64,000 nucleotides of DNA from JACVRW01 sp963751835 (GTDB taxonomy: Bacteria > Actinomycetota > Thermoleophilia > Solirubrobacterales > Thermoleophilaceae). The notes beneath the pieces are model-generated. The model was given only the letters and a program-made list of their open reading frames with translations. It was not told the origin of the DNA and did no database searches. How positions within the stretch are numbered: the first letter of the stretch is position 1; each line of letters opens with the position of its first letter. Position numbers and translations under genes: made by a program. The stretch covers positions 124,001-188,000 of the forward strand of contig CAVVWD010000020.1 of assembly GCA_963751835.1 (NCBI GenBank), read 5' to 3'. Shown here one piece after another: positions 1 to 7,963 of this stretch.

Positions 1-36
1 TAGGCGGAGCGGCTAGCGAGGAGGCGAGAGAGAGCC

Positions 37-1818
37 ATGTCGACAGTTGAGACCCCCCAGGAGCGCCAGGTCCTCGTCAAGGAGATGTCGTGGGACCCGA
101 TCACCCGCATCGTCGGGTCGCTCGGCATCCACACGGAGATCGACTTCACGAACCAGCAGGTCCTCAAGTGCTACAGCACATCGATGATCTTCCGCGGCTT
201 CGACATCTTCATGAAGGGGATCGACCCGCGTGATGCGCACTTCATCACGAGCCGCATCTGCGGCATCTGCGGCGACAACCACTGCACCTGCAGCTGCCTG
301 AACCAGAACATGGCGTACGGCGTCAAGCCGCCGAAGCTCGGCGACTACGCCTACAACATCGCCGAGTCCGCGGACTTCATGTTCGACCACGCGATCTTCA
401 ACGACTGCATGGCGAACGTCGACTTCTGCGAGCAGATGGTGAAGGACACGAACCCGTCGCTGCTGAAGACCGCCGAGGACACATCGGCGCCGCACTCCGA
501 CATTCACGGCTACCGGACGATCGCCGACATCATGCGGTCGCTCAACCCGTTCACCGGCGAGTTCTATCTCGAGACCCTGAACGTGGCGCGCTACACGCGT
601 GAGATGTACTGCCTCTTCGGCGGCAGGCACACGCACCCGTCGACGATCATGCCGGGCGGGGTCAGCGCTCACATCACGCATCAGACCTGCACGGACTACT
701 ACGTGCGCCTGATGCGCTACATCGACTACACGAAGCGCAGCGTGCATATGCACGACGACCTGTACGACTTCTTCCTCGAGCAGCTGCCGGGGTACGACAT
801 GGTCGGCTACAGGGACACGAACCTGGTCTGCTGGGGCTGCTTCGACGATCCCGACTACGTCGACTACGACTACCGGAACATGACGGAGTGGGGCCGCCGG
901 CGCATGGTCACGCCGGGCATCGCCATCAACGGCGAGCTCGTGACGACCGACCTGGTCGAGATCAACCTGATGATCCGGATCCTGCTCGGCTCGTCGTACT
1001 TCGACGGCTGGGAGAACGAGCGCACGTATGTGACTCGGGACCCACTCGGGAACGAGGTGTCAAAGGACCACCCCTGGAACAAGACCACGCTTCCGAAGCC
1101 GCAGCCGCGCGACTACACCGACAAGTACAGCTGGGTCGTCTCGCCGCGCATCTACGACAAGCGCACTGAGACGCACGTGTGCTGCGACACGGGCGGCGGA
1201 CCCTTCGCCCGCCAATGGGTCACCGCCAAGGCGGGGCTGGTGCAGCTCGGCGACTACCTCAAGGCCACAGGCAACTCGATCCAGATGGTGCTGCCGAAGA
1301 CGGCCAACATGCCTGAGATGGAGCTCGAGTGGCACGTGCCCGAGAAGTCCAACGCGATCGAGCGCGATCGCGCCCGGACCTATCACCAGGCCTACTCGGC
1401 GCTGATCGGTCTCCACTGCCTCGAGAAGGCGATGGGCGAGCTGCGTGCGGGCCGAACGAAGTCGTGGAGCGACTTCACGGTGCCCGAGTCCGCGGTCAGC
1501 TGCGGCTTCCACGAGGCGGCGCGCGGCGTGCTCTCGCACCACATGGTGATCGAGGAGGGCAAGATCGCGAACTACCAGCCCTACCCGCCGACGCCCTGGA
1601 ACGCCAGCTCGCGCGACAAGTTCGGCACCCCGGGGCCCTACGAGGACGCGGTGCAGAACACCCCGATCTTCGAGGAGAACGGGCCGGACAAATTCAAGGG
1701 CGTGGACATCATGCGGGCGGTGCGCAGCTTCGACCCGTGCCTGCCGTGCGGCGTGCATATGTACACCGGCAACGGCAAGGTCAGGAAGGTGATGCACACG
1801 CCCACCGCCATGAGCTAG
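37..1818 (+). CDS. hhyL: [NiFe] hydrogenase large subunit, group 1h (high-affinity, actinobacterial type)
   Basis: Catalytic subunit (593 aa) of a hydrogenase that oxidises H2, in this group typically at atmospheric concentrations, feeding electrons to the respiratory chain. The N-terminal nickel motif RICGICGDNH places Cys75 and Cys78; the C-terminal motif DPCLPCGVH places Cys568, Cys571 and His574, so all four Ni ligands are present. A tail of about 19 residues follows His574, as expected for a precursor cleaved by a maturation endopeptidase. The ATG at 37 is preceded by a purine-rich GAGGCGAGAGAGAG stretch. The TAG at 1-3 could be the stop of the small-subunit gene just outside the window. 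The following genes (NifU-like, DUF5947, DUF6084) are characteristic partners of group 1h enzymes, which supports the subgroup call. Confidence 0.95.
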   Translation: MSTVETPQERQVLVKEMSWDPITRIVGSLGIHTEIDFTNQQVLKCYSTSMIFRGFDIFMKGIDPRDAHFITSRICGICGDNHCTCSCLNQNMAYGVKPPKLGDYAYNIAESADFMFDHAIFNDCMANVDFCEQMVKDTNPSLLKTAEDTSAPHSDIHGYRTIADIMRSLNPFTGEFYLETLNVARYTREMYCLFGGRHTHPSTIMPGGVSAHITHQTCTDYYVRLMRYIDYTKRSVHMHDDLYDFFLEQLPGYDMVGYRDTNLVCWGCFDDPDYVDYDYRNMTEWGRRRMVTPGIAINGELVTTDLVEINLMIRILLGSSYFDGWENERTYVTRDPLGNEVSKDHPWNKTTLPKPQPRDYTDKYSWVVSPRIYDKRTETHVCCDTGGGPFARQWVTAKAGLVQLGDYLKATGNSIQMVLPKTANMPEMELEWHVPEKSNAIERDRARTYHQAYSALIGLHCLEKAMGELRAGRTKSWSDFTVPESAVSCGFHEAARGVLSHHMVIEEGKIANYQPYPPTPWNASSRDKFGTPGPYEDAVQNTPIFEENGPDKFKGVDIMRAVRSFDPCLPCGVHMYTGNGKVRKVMHTPTAMS

Positions 1819-1830
1819 GCGGGCGCCCAG

Positions 1831-2814
1831 ATGGCAATCGCTCCGGGAGACGGGAAGCGGGTAACGGTGCTCGACCTCATGGCCGACGCGAGCGCGAGTG
1901 TTCCGGATTCCGGCGCGGCAGCGCGGCAACCCGCCGGACACGCACGTCCCGACGCCGAGGGCTCCGATGACCTGCTCGCCCGGATCGAGGCACTTTCGGA
2001 GGAGCTCGAGACCGTGCAGGACCCCCGGGCGCGCGCCGTCGCGGGCGAGCTCATGTCCGCCACTCTCGAGCTTCATGGGCGCGCGCTCGAGCGCGTGATG
2101 GAGCTGGTGGAGGAGGCGGGACCGTCCGCCGCCGGGTTTCGCGACGCGCTTGTCGGCGACGGCATCGTGGCCAGCCTGCTGCTGGTCCACGGTCTGTACC
2201 CGGTTGACCTGGAGACGCGCGTGCGCGAGGCGCTCGACGAGGTCCGGCCGTACATGGAGTCGCACGGCGGTGACGTGGAGCTGCTCGCCCTCGAGGACGG
2301 CGTGGCGCGACTGCGATTGCGGGGCAGCTGCGAGGGCTGCCCAGCGTCGTCCGCCACGCTCGAGCTTGCGATCAAGAAGGCCTTGATGGAGGCCGCTCCG
2401 GACCTTGACGGGCTGGAGGTCGAGGGCGCCGAGCCCGAGGAGGAGCCCGAGCTCGGAGGCGTGCCGCTGCCGCTCGCTCCGGCCTCCGGCGGGCCGGGCG
2501 TGCCCGGCCTCTCGGAGTGGCGCGAGCTCGACGGCGCCGCTGACCTCGAGCCTGGATCGCTCGCCTTGCTGGACGGCCTGGCCGTGGCGAACGTGGCCGG
2601 CACGCTGCTCGCCTACCGCAACGCGTGCGCGGCCTGCGGTGGCTCGCTCGACGGCGGCCGGCTTGACGGCGGGGTGCTGTCCTGCCCGGGGTGCGGCCGC
2701 GGGTTCGACCTGCCGCGCGCCGGCCGTCCCGTCGAGCCCGGCGTACCGCAGCTCGGCCCGATCCCGCTGTTGCGGGAGCCGGACGGCAGGGTGAGGGTGG
2801 CGCTGCCGGCGTGA
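1831..2814 (+). CDS. NifU C-terminal-like protein fused to a four-Cys Rieske-like domain
   Basis: This 327-aa protein has a NifU C-terminal-type scaffold at about residues 125-195, with the cluster-binding CEGCPAS motif near residue 170. It probably helps load iron-sulfur clusters onto the hydrogenase small subunit or an electron carrier. The last 90 residues look like a Rieske fold, but the usual Cys/His ligands are replaced by two CxxC pairs (NACAACGGSL and SCPGCGRGFDL). The N-terminal 100 residues are an unassigned helical, acidic region. It starts 12 bases after hhyL and overlaps the next gene by GTGA, so it is in the hydrogenase operon. The NifU assignment is firm; the function of the tail is inference. 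It could bind zinc rather than an Fe-S centre. Confidence 0.85.
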   Translation: MAIAPGDGKRVTVLDLMADASASVPDSGAAARQPAGHARPDAEGSDDLLARIEALSEELETVQDPRARAVAGELMSATLELHGRALERVMELVEEAGPSAAGFRDALVGDGIVASLLLVHGLYPVDLETRVREALDEVRPYMESHGGDVELLALEDGVARLRLRGSCEGCPASSATLELAIKKALMEAAPDLDGLEVEGAEPEEEPELGGVPLPLAPASGGPGVPGLSEWRELDGAADLEPGSLALLDGLAVANVAGTLLAYRNACAACGGSLDGGRLDGGVLSCPGCGRGFDLPRAGRPVEPGVPQLGPIPLLREPDGRVRVALPA

Positions 2815-3446
2815 GCTCGGCTCGCGGCGCAGTTGCGGGCCTCCGGCGCTTTCGCCAGGCGTCCGCGGGCCCCTCCCGGCCCGGGGGCCTGGCTCGGACG
2901 GGCGAGCGCTGCGACCTCTGCGGCACCGACCTTCCCGAGGACCACCGTCACCTGCTCCAACTGGAGGAACGCCGCATCGACTGCGCCTGCGAGGCTTGCT
3001 TCGCGCTGCGCTCCGGTGATCCCGAGTACCGGCCCACGGGCACGCGCGTCGTATGGCTCGACGGCCTCGAGCTGAGCGACGAGCTCTGGGCGAGCTTCCA
3101 GATACCGATCGGCCTGGCGTTCATCATGCGCAGCAGTGGGGTCGAGCGGGTGGCTGCGCTCTACCCGAGCCCCGCAGGAGCGACGGAGTGCGAGCTCTAC
3201 CTCGAGTCCTGGAACGAGCTCTGCGCCGCCAACCCCGTGTTGGAGGACCTCGAGACCGACGGCGAGGCGCTGATCGTCAACCGGCTGGCGGAGCCGCCCC
3301 AGTATGCGATCGCCCCGATCGACGACTGCTACCGGCTCGTCGGGCTCGTCAAGACCCGCTGGGAGGGGATCTCGGGTGGCGCGGGGCTGGAACGCGCGAT
3401 AGCCGGTTTCTTCGACGACCTGCGCGCTCGGGCGGACGCGGCATGA
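2811..3446 (+). CDS. DUF5947 family protein, hydrogenase-operon partner
   Basis: A 211-aa protein of a family found next to group 1h hydrogenases; its biochemical role is not known to me. The GTG at 2811 was chosen because it overlaps the preceding stop (GTGA) and gives the expected length. A longer in-frame extension to 2691 would only read antiparallel to the NifU-like coding frame. An N-terminal Cys-rich segment, CDLCGTDLP followed by CACEAC, could bind metal. The rest is acidic and has conserved aromatic blocks such as FQIPIGLAF. No signal peptide or membrane segment is visible, so it is probably cytoplasmic and involved in assembly or regulation. Confidence 0.8.
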   Translation: MSSARGAVAGLRRFRQASAGPSRPGGLARTGERCDLCGTDLPEDHRHLLQLEERRIDCACEACFALRSGDPEYRPTGTRVVWLDGLELSDELWASFQIPIGLAFIMRSSGVERVAALYPSPAGATECELYLESWNELCAANPVLEDLETDGEALIVNRLAEPPQYAIAPIDDCYRLVGLVKTRWEGISGGAGLERAIAGFFDDLRARADAA

Positions 3447-4126
3447 ACGAGCGGGTGGCCATGGACGACGCGGGGCCCCTCGCCGCCGGCTCCGGCCCCG
3501 CGCCCGAGTTCGCGATCCTCGGTGTAGAGGCGGTGCGCCACGCCGCGGCTCCGACGCTCGCATTCGTTGCGCACGTGACGGAGGGGACCGGGCGCGATGT
3601 CTACACGATCGCCCTCACCGCGCAGATCATGATCGCGCCGGCGCGGCGCTCCTACGACGACGAGACACGCGAGCAGCTCGTGGAGCTGTTCGGCCCGCCG
3701 GAGCGCTGGGCGGCCACCACGACGAACTTCATCTGGCTCGAGACCGATCTGCTGGTGCCGGCCTTCACCGGCGCGACCTCATTCCGCGTGCCGATCGCGT
3801 GCACCTACGACCTCGAGCTCGCTGCCGTCAAGTACTTCTACTCGGTGCCTGACGGCGAGGTGCCTCTGCAGTTCAACTTCACCGGCACGATTTTCTACCG
3901 CGGCCCCGGCGGGGCGATGCAGATCGCGAAGATCCCCTGGGACCGCGCGGCCGAGTTCCGCATGCCGGTCGAGGTGTGGAAGGAGATGGTGGCCCACTAT
4001 TACCCGCACAGCGGCTGGGCGCGGCTGCACGCGGACACGCTCGCCGCGCTCACGCGGCGCAGGGCGGAGCGCGGGCTGCCCTCACTCGACGCAACGGTGG
4101 CCGCGCTGCTCGAGGAGACACGGTGA
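3443..4126 (+). CDS. DUF6084 family protein, hydrogenase-operon partner
   Basis: A 227-aa soluble protein of a family that accompanies actinobacterial group 1h hydrogenases; function unknown. The ATG at 3443 overlaps the previous stop (ATGA), which fixes the start. The body is beta-rich with conserved blocks such as FIWLETDLLVPAFTG and FNFTGTIFYRG, and the C-terminus is helical. No metal-binding Cys cluster, signal peptide or membrane span is seen. It overlaps the next gene by GTGA. Constant co-occurrence with hydrogenase genes suggests a role in assembly or in linking the enzyme to the electron-transfer chain; this is inference. Confidence 0.8.
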   Translation: MNERVAMDDAGPLAAGSGPAPEFAILGVEAVRHAAAPTLAFVAHVTEGTGRDVYTIALTAQIMIAPARRSYDDETREQLVELFGPPERWAATTTNFIWLETDLLVPAFTGATSFRVPIACTYDLELAAVKYFYSVPDGEVPLQFNFTGTIFYRGPGGAMQIAKIPWDRAAEFRMPVEVWKEMVAHYYPHSGWARLHADTLAALTRRRAERGLPSLDATVAALLEETR

Positions 4127-5235
4127 GCCGCCGGCTCGAGGAGCTCCTCGACTCGCTGCTCTACGAGGGCTACGCGCTCTATCCCTACACGCCCGGAGCG
4201 GTAAAGAACGCGATGCCCACGCCGTTCGGGATCGTCTATCCGCCCGCCTACGCCGGCGCGAGCGCGGCGACGCACGACCACCTGCGGCTGGAGTGCACAT
4301 TGGAGGCTCCCGACGGAGGCCGAAGCTGCACGCCGAGATCCGCTTTCTCCAGTCGAGCGGGGCGGGCCACGCGGCTGTCGAGCGCCGGGTTGAGCTGCCG
4401 CCCACGCCGCTGGCCACGCTCGCCGGCGACGGGGTCGGGACGGAGTTCGAGTTCGAGGGCGAGGTGCGGCTGAGCGGCCGGGCGCGCATGCGTGCGGACG
4501 AGCTCGGGGACGGGCGGACGAGGATTCGCGTCTGCATCCACAACAGCACGCCATCAGAGCCGGACTGGGACCGCCGCCACGGCGCTCAGCGCGAGCCTCG
4601 CTGTCCACACATCCCGTTGTCATCACCGACAGCGGGCGTTTCCTCTCCGGGCAGCTCGAGAGCGTGAACACCTGGCCGGTGCTGGCGACGGACGACGACC
4701 GCACGATGCTCGGGGCGGCGATCGTGCTGCCCGATCACCCGCAGCTTGCCCCAGAGAGCCGCGGCAGCCTCTTCGACGGCACCGAGATCGAGGAGGCGCT
4801 GCTGCTCCACGTCCAGGCACTGAGCGAGCGACGAGCGCGCCGCGATCGAGGAGGGCGACCCGGCGGTGCGGGCGATGGTGGAGCGCGCGGCCGCCGCGAC
4901 GCCCGAGGACATGGTACGGCTCCATGGCCGCGTGACGTTGAGCGATCTGAGCCCTCCGGACGGGCTCCCCGACCTCCGCGGAGAGCCCGAGGCAACGGTC
5001 GAGGGGGTGACCTTCCACCGCGGCGACAAGGTGCGGTTGCGCCCCGGCGCCGACGGCGACCCCTTCGACCGCATGCTCGACGGCCGCGTGGCCACGATCG
5101 AGCGCATCATGTGGGACGTCGACGACCGGCTCCACCTCGGCGTGACCGTCGACGACGACCCCGGTCAGGACCTGCTGCGCGAGACCGGCCGCTTCCTGTA
5201 CTTCTTTCCGAACGAGGTGGAGGTCGGACCTATGA
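4123..5235 (+). pseudogene. Hydrogenase-cluster conserved protein, frame-disrupted (about four indels)
   Basis: Coding sense runs through this whole segment but changes frame repeatedly. It begins with GTG at 4123 (GTGA overlap with the previous gene) and reads MSRRLEELLDSLLYEGYALY. The frame breaks near 4315, again near 4572 and 4600, and again near 4830, each consistent with one added or lost base. It then continues in one frame to about 5231 (ending near RFLYFFPNEVEV). A TGA at 5233 would overlap the ATG of the next gene, but the last frame actually reads straight into it, so one more shift may exist there. The reconstructed protein is about 370 aa with no recognised domain. Its place in the operon suggests hydrogenase assembly. 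Local sequence error is as likely as true decay. Confidence 0.65.
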
Positions 5236-5719
5236 GCGTCCTGATCGCGGGCATCGGCAACGCCTGGCTGAAGGACGACGGCTTCGGCGGCGAGGTCATC
5301 AAGAGCCTCACCGAACGGGAACTGCCCGACGACGTCGTCGTGCTCGACTTCGGCACCGGCGGGCTCGACCTCGCCTACGAGGTGATGCGCGGCTACGACG
5401 CGCTCATCCTCGTCGACGTCAGCCGCCAGGGCGGCGAGCCCGGGAACGCTCTACCTGATGGAGCCCGACCGGGACGAGATCGCGGCCGGGATCGAGGACG
5501 GCGAGATCATCGACCCGCACTCCATGGACCCACAGACCGTGCTGCGGTTCGTGAAGACCGTGGGCGGGTGGCCCGGCAAGGTCGTGGTCATCGCCTGCGA
5601 GCCCATGACGGTCGAGGAGATGGGCCTCGGGTTGTCCGACTCGGTGCGGGCGTCAGTCGATCGGGCGGCCGAACCTTGCGCTGAAGACGGTGGCGGATCT
5701 TCGCGTCGAGGCGGGCTGA
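5232..5719 (+). pseudogene. Hydrogenase maturation protease (HyaD/HupD family), two frame breaks
   Basis: This nickel-dependent endopeptidase would cleave the C-terminal tail of the large subunit after Ni insertion. The ATG at 5232 gives MSVLIAGIGNAWLKDDGFGG, with the family GIGN...DDGFG motif and an acidic metal ligand. The frame then breaks at about 5444 (an extra A in GGGAACGC) and at about 5671 (an extra G before AACCTTGCGC). Removing both bases leaves 486 nt, exactly 162 codons, ending at TGA 5717-5719, with a continuous 161-aa product of normal family length. That clean restoration favours sequence error over decay. The hypA start follows 2 bases later. Confidence 0.8.
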
Positions 5720-5721
5720 GC

Positions 5722-6084
5722 GTGCACGAGCTCTCGATCAGCAGCGCGATCGTCGACACGGCGGTGAAGCACGCCGGCGGCCGGCAGATCGCGCTCGTGA
5801 GCCTGACGGTGGGGGCGTTGCGCCAGGTTGTGCCGGAATCGCTCGACTTCTACTTCGAGATCGTGGCGCGCGGAACGCTCTGCGAGGGGGCGCGCCTCGA
5901 GCAGACGCTGGTGCCTGCGCGGGCGCGCTGTCCGGGCTGCGGCCATGAATGGGAGCTCGATGGGCTCCCGCAGTTCCGCTGCCCGGGCTGTGCCGCTGCT
6001 CCGGCCGAGATCGTGAGCGGGGACGAGCTGGAGGTCGAGTCGATCGAACTCGAGGAGGAAGCGGCATGCATCGCACCAAGGTGA
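5722..6084 (+). CDS. hypA: Hydrogenase nickel incorporation protein HypA
   Basis: HypA (120 aa) delivers nickel together with HypB to the hydrogenase large subunit. The GTG at 5722 gives the family N-terminus MHELSIS, where His2 and Glu3 are nickel ligands. The zinc site is formed by two CPGC pairs at about residues 73-76 and 92-95. The 3' end overlaps hypB by 19 bases. It lies 2 bases after the protease gene, inside the hydrogenase operon. Length and motifs are normal for the family. Confidence 0.93.
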   Translation: MHELSISSAIVDTAVKHAGGRQIALVSLTVGALRQVVPESLDFYFEIVARGTLCEGARLEQTLVPARARCPGCGHEWELDGLPQFRCPGCAAAPAEIVSGDELEVESIELEEEAACIAPR

Positions 6085-6749
6085 AGATCGCGAAGGACGC
6101 CCTCGACGCCAACTCGACGATCGCCGCGGCCAACCGCGCCGACTTCGACCGCGAGGGCGTCCGCGTGGTGAACCTGATGAGCGCTCCAGGCGCCGGGAAG
6201 ACGAGCCTGCTCGAGGCCGTCCTGTCGAGCGGCCTCGACGGCGTTCGCGCCGGTGTGCTCGAGGGCGACGTGCAGGGATCGATCGACGCGGATCGCCTCT
6301 CCGCGCTGCACGTCCCTGTGACCCAGCTCAACACGGATCCCGGCTTCGGCGGCGAGTGCCACCTGGACGCGAACATGGTCCGCTCGGCGATGCCTGAGCT
6401 CGCGCTCGAGGACATCGACCTGCTCGTGATCGAGAACGTCGGCAACCTCGTCTGCCCGGCGGAGTTCACCGTGGGCGAAGACGCCCGGGCGATGGTCGCC
6501 TCGGTCGCGGAGGGGGAGGACAAGCCGCTCAAGTACCCGCTCATGTTCCGCACCTGCGAGCTCGTAATCGTCAACAAGATCGATCTGCTGCCCCACCTCG
6601 ACTTCGACCTCGACCTCTTCCTGCACAACCTCGACTCGGTGCATCCCGGTGTCCGGCACGCGCTCGTCAGCGCCCGCACGGGTGAGGGGGTAGAGCGGTT
6701 CCGGGACTGGCTTCTGGGGATCGCCGACCGCGAGGTGGCCCCGGCGTGA
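6066..6749 (+). CDS. hypB: Hydrogenase nickel incorporation GTPase HypB
   Basis: HypB (227 aa) is a GTPase that drives nickel insertion with HypA. It shows a P-loop APGAGKTS near residue 43, a switch/Walker B region ENVGNLVCP, and the NKID guanine-specificity motif. The short N-terminus lacks the His-rich nickel-storage stretch of some homologues. The ATG at 6066 lies inside the end of hypA, and the stop overlaps the next gene's GTG (GTGA), indicating translational coupling. Confidence 0.94.
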   Translation: MHRTKVKIAKDALDANSTIAAANRADFDREGVRVVNLMSAPGAGKTSLLEAVLSSGLDGVRAGVLEGDVQGSIDADRLSALHVPVTQLNTDPGFGGECHLDANMVRSAMPELALEDIDLLVIENVGNLVCPAEFTVGEDARAMVASVAEGEDKPLKYPLMFRTCELVIVNKIDLLPHLDFDLDLFLHNLDSVHPGVRHALVSARTGEGVERFRDWLLGIADREVAPA

Positions 6750-7939
6750 GCACAGCGCTCGCCTCGGCGACGCGCGTCGACGAGCTGCTGGGTCGGCGGA
6801 CCGAGGCCAACGAGCGCTTCTTCACGGCCGAGGCAGAACGGCTGGCGCGGCTCTGCCATCGGATGGCCGAGCGCTTCGCACGCGGCGGCCGCCTGGTGGC
6901 GCTGGGAGAGACGCCGCAGGCACGCTCGGACGTGCGCCATGTGGCGGTGGAGTTCGTCCACCCAGTGATCGTGGGCAAGCGCGCGCTGCCCGCGATCGGC
7001 CTGTCGCGCGAGGGGGGCGGGCTCGCGGAACAGGTGCGGCTGGTGGCCGAGCCGGACGACATCGCGATCGCCTTCGGCCCGGGCACTGCAGAGGCACTGG
7101 CGGTGGCCGCCGGGCGCGGTTGCCTCACCGTGGCTTTCGAACCGGCGGGCGCCGAATGGGAGCTCGTCCCGCAGGCGGACGACCCCTTCGTTGCCCAGGA
7201 GGTCGCCGAGACCGCCTACCACCTGCTCTGGGAGCTGGTTCACGTCTTCTTCGAGCACCGTGGCCTGCTCGAGGGCCGTGAGGCGCGCGCGGTGCATGAC
7301 ACCGGCGCGTCGAGCTTCCTCTATCCGTTCCTCGCCGAGGGGGAGACGGACCTGGAGGCGGTCGTCGAGGATGTGCGTCGCTCCGTGCTGATGAAGGCGG
7401 AGGACGTGGGCGCACTGCGCGAGCAGACGCTCGGCGAGGGGCGCGCGCCTCTCGTCGCCGCCGCCGCGGGGCTCCGGAGCGCGTTCGAGGCCGGAGGGAG
7501 GCTGCTTGCGCTCGGCAACGGTGGCTCAGCCACCGACGCGATGGATGCCGTGGCCGATTTCCGCCACCCGCCGGCCGGGTGGCCCTCACGGCCGGCCCTC
7601 GATCTCACCGAGGACACGGCGATACTGACCGCGATCGCCAACGACGTGGGCGTCGAGGCGATCTTCGCCCGCCAGGTGATCGCCCACGGCCGCCCCGAGG
7701 ACCTCCTCCTCGTCCTCTCGACGAGCGGAAACTCGGCGAACGTGATCGAGGCTCTGGCCGAGGCGCGCCGGCGGGAGATGGGCACGATCGCGATGGTCGG
7801 CTACGACGGCGGGCGGGTTGCGGCCGAGGGGCTCGCCGACCACGTCGTGGTAACGCGCTCGGAGCACATCCCGCGGATCCAGGAGGCCCAGGCGAGCGCT
7901 TACCACGTGCTACGCGAGCTGGTGGAGGTGGCGGGGTGA
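6746..7939 (+). CDS. Tandem SIS-domain protein in the hydrogenase operon
   Basis: A 397-aa protein with two SIS (sugar isomerase) domains. The C-terminal one (about residues 240-390) carries GNGGSATDAMD and STSGNSANV, the phosphosugar-binding motifs seen in GmhA/DiaA-like proteins. The N-terminal domain is divergent and lacks the Ser/Thr-rich loop, so it may be structural. The GTG at 6746 overlaps the hypB stop. SIS proteins handle phosphosugars, yet this one sits between hypB and hypF; its part in hydrogenase maturation is not clear. It could also be a carbohydrate gene captured by the operon. Confidence 0.8.
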   Translation: MSTALASATRVDELLGRRTEANERFFTAEAERLARLCHRMAERFARGGRLVALGETPQARSDVRHVAVEFVHPVIVGKRALPAIGLSREGGGLAEQVRLVAEPDDIAIAFGPGTAEALAVAAGRGCLTVAFEPAGAEWELVPQADDPFVAQEVAETAYHLLWELVHVFFEHRGLLEGREARAVHDTGASSFLYPFLAEGETDLEAVVEDVRRSVLMKAEDVGALREQTLGEGRAPLVAAAAGLRSAFEAGGRLLALGNGGSATDAMDAVADFRHPPAGWPSRPALDLTEDTAILTAIANDVGVEAIFARQVIAHGRPEDLLLVLSTSGNSANVIEALAEARRREMGTIAMVGYDGGRVAAEGLADHVVVTRSEHIPRIQEAQASAYHVLRELVEVAG

Positions 7940-7963
7940 GCGCGCTCGGCCACGGGAGTAGCC

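Noticed and set aside
2641..2740. True Rieske [2Fe-2S] site in the NifU-like protein
   Set aside because: The His ligands are missing; both motifs are CxxC.
5220..5240. Fusion of the hydrogenase-cluster protein to the maturation protease
   Set aside because: The frames join only because of neighbouring indels; a TGA at 5233 overlapping the ATG at 5232 is the expected operon arrangement.
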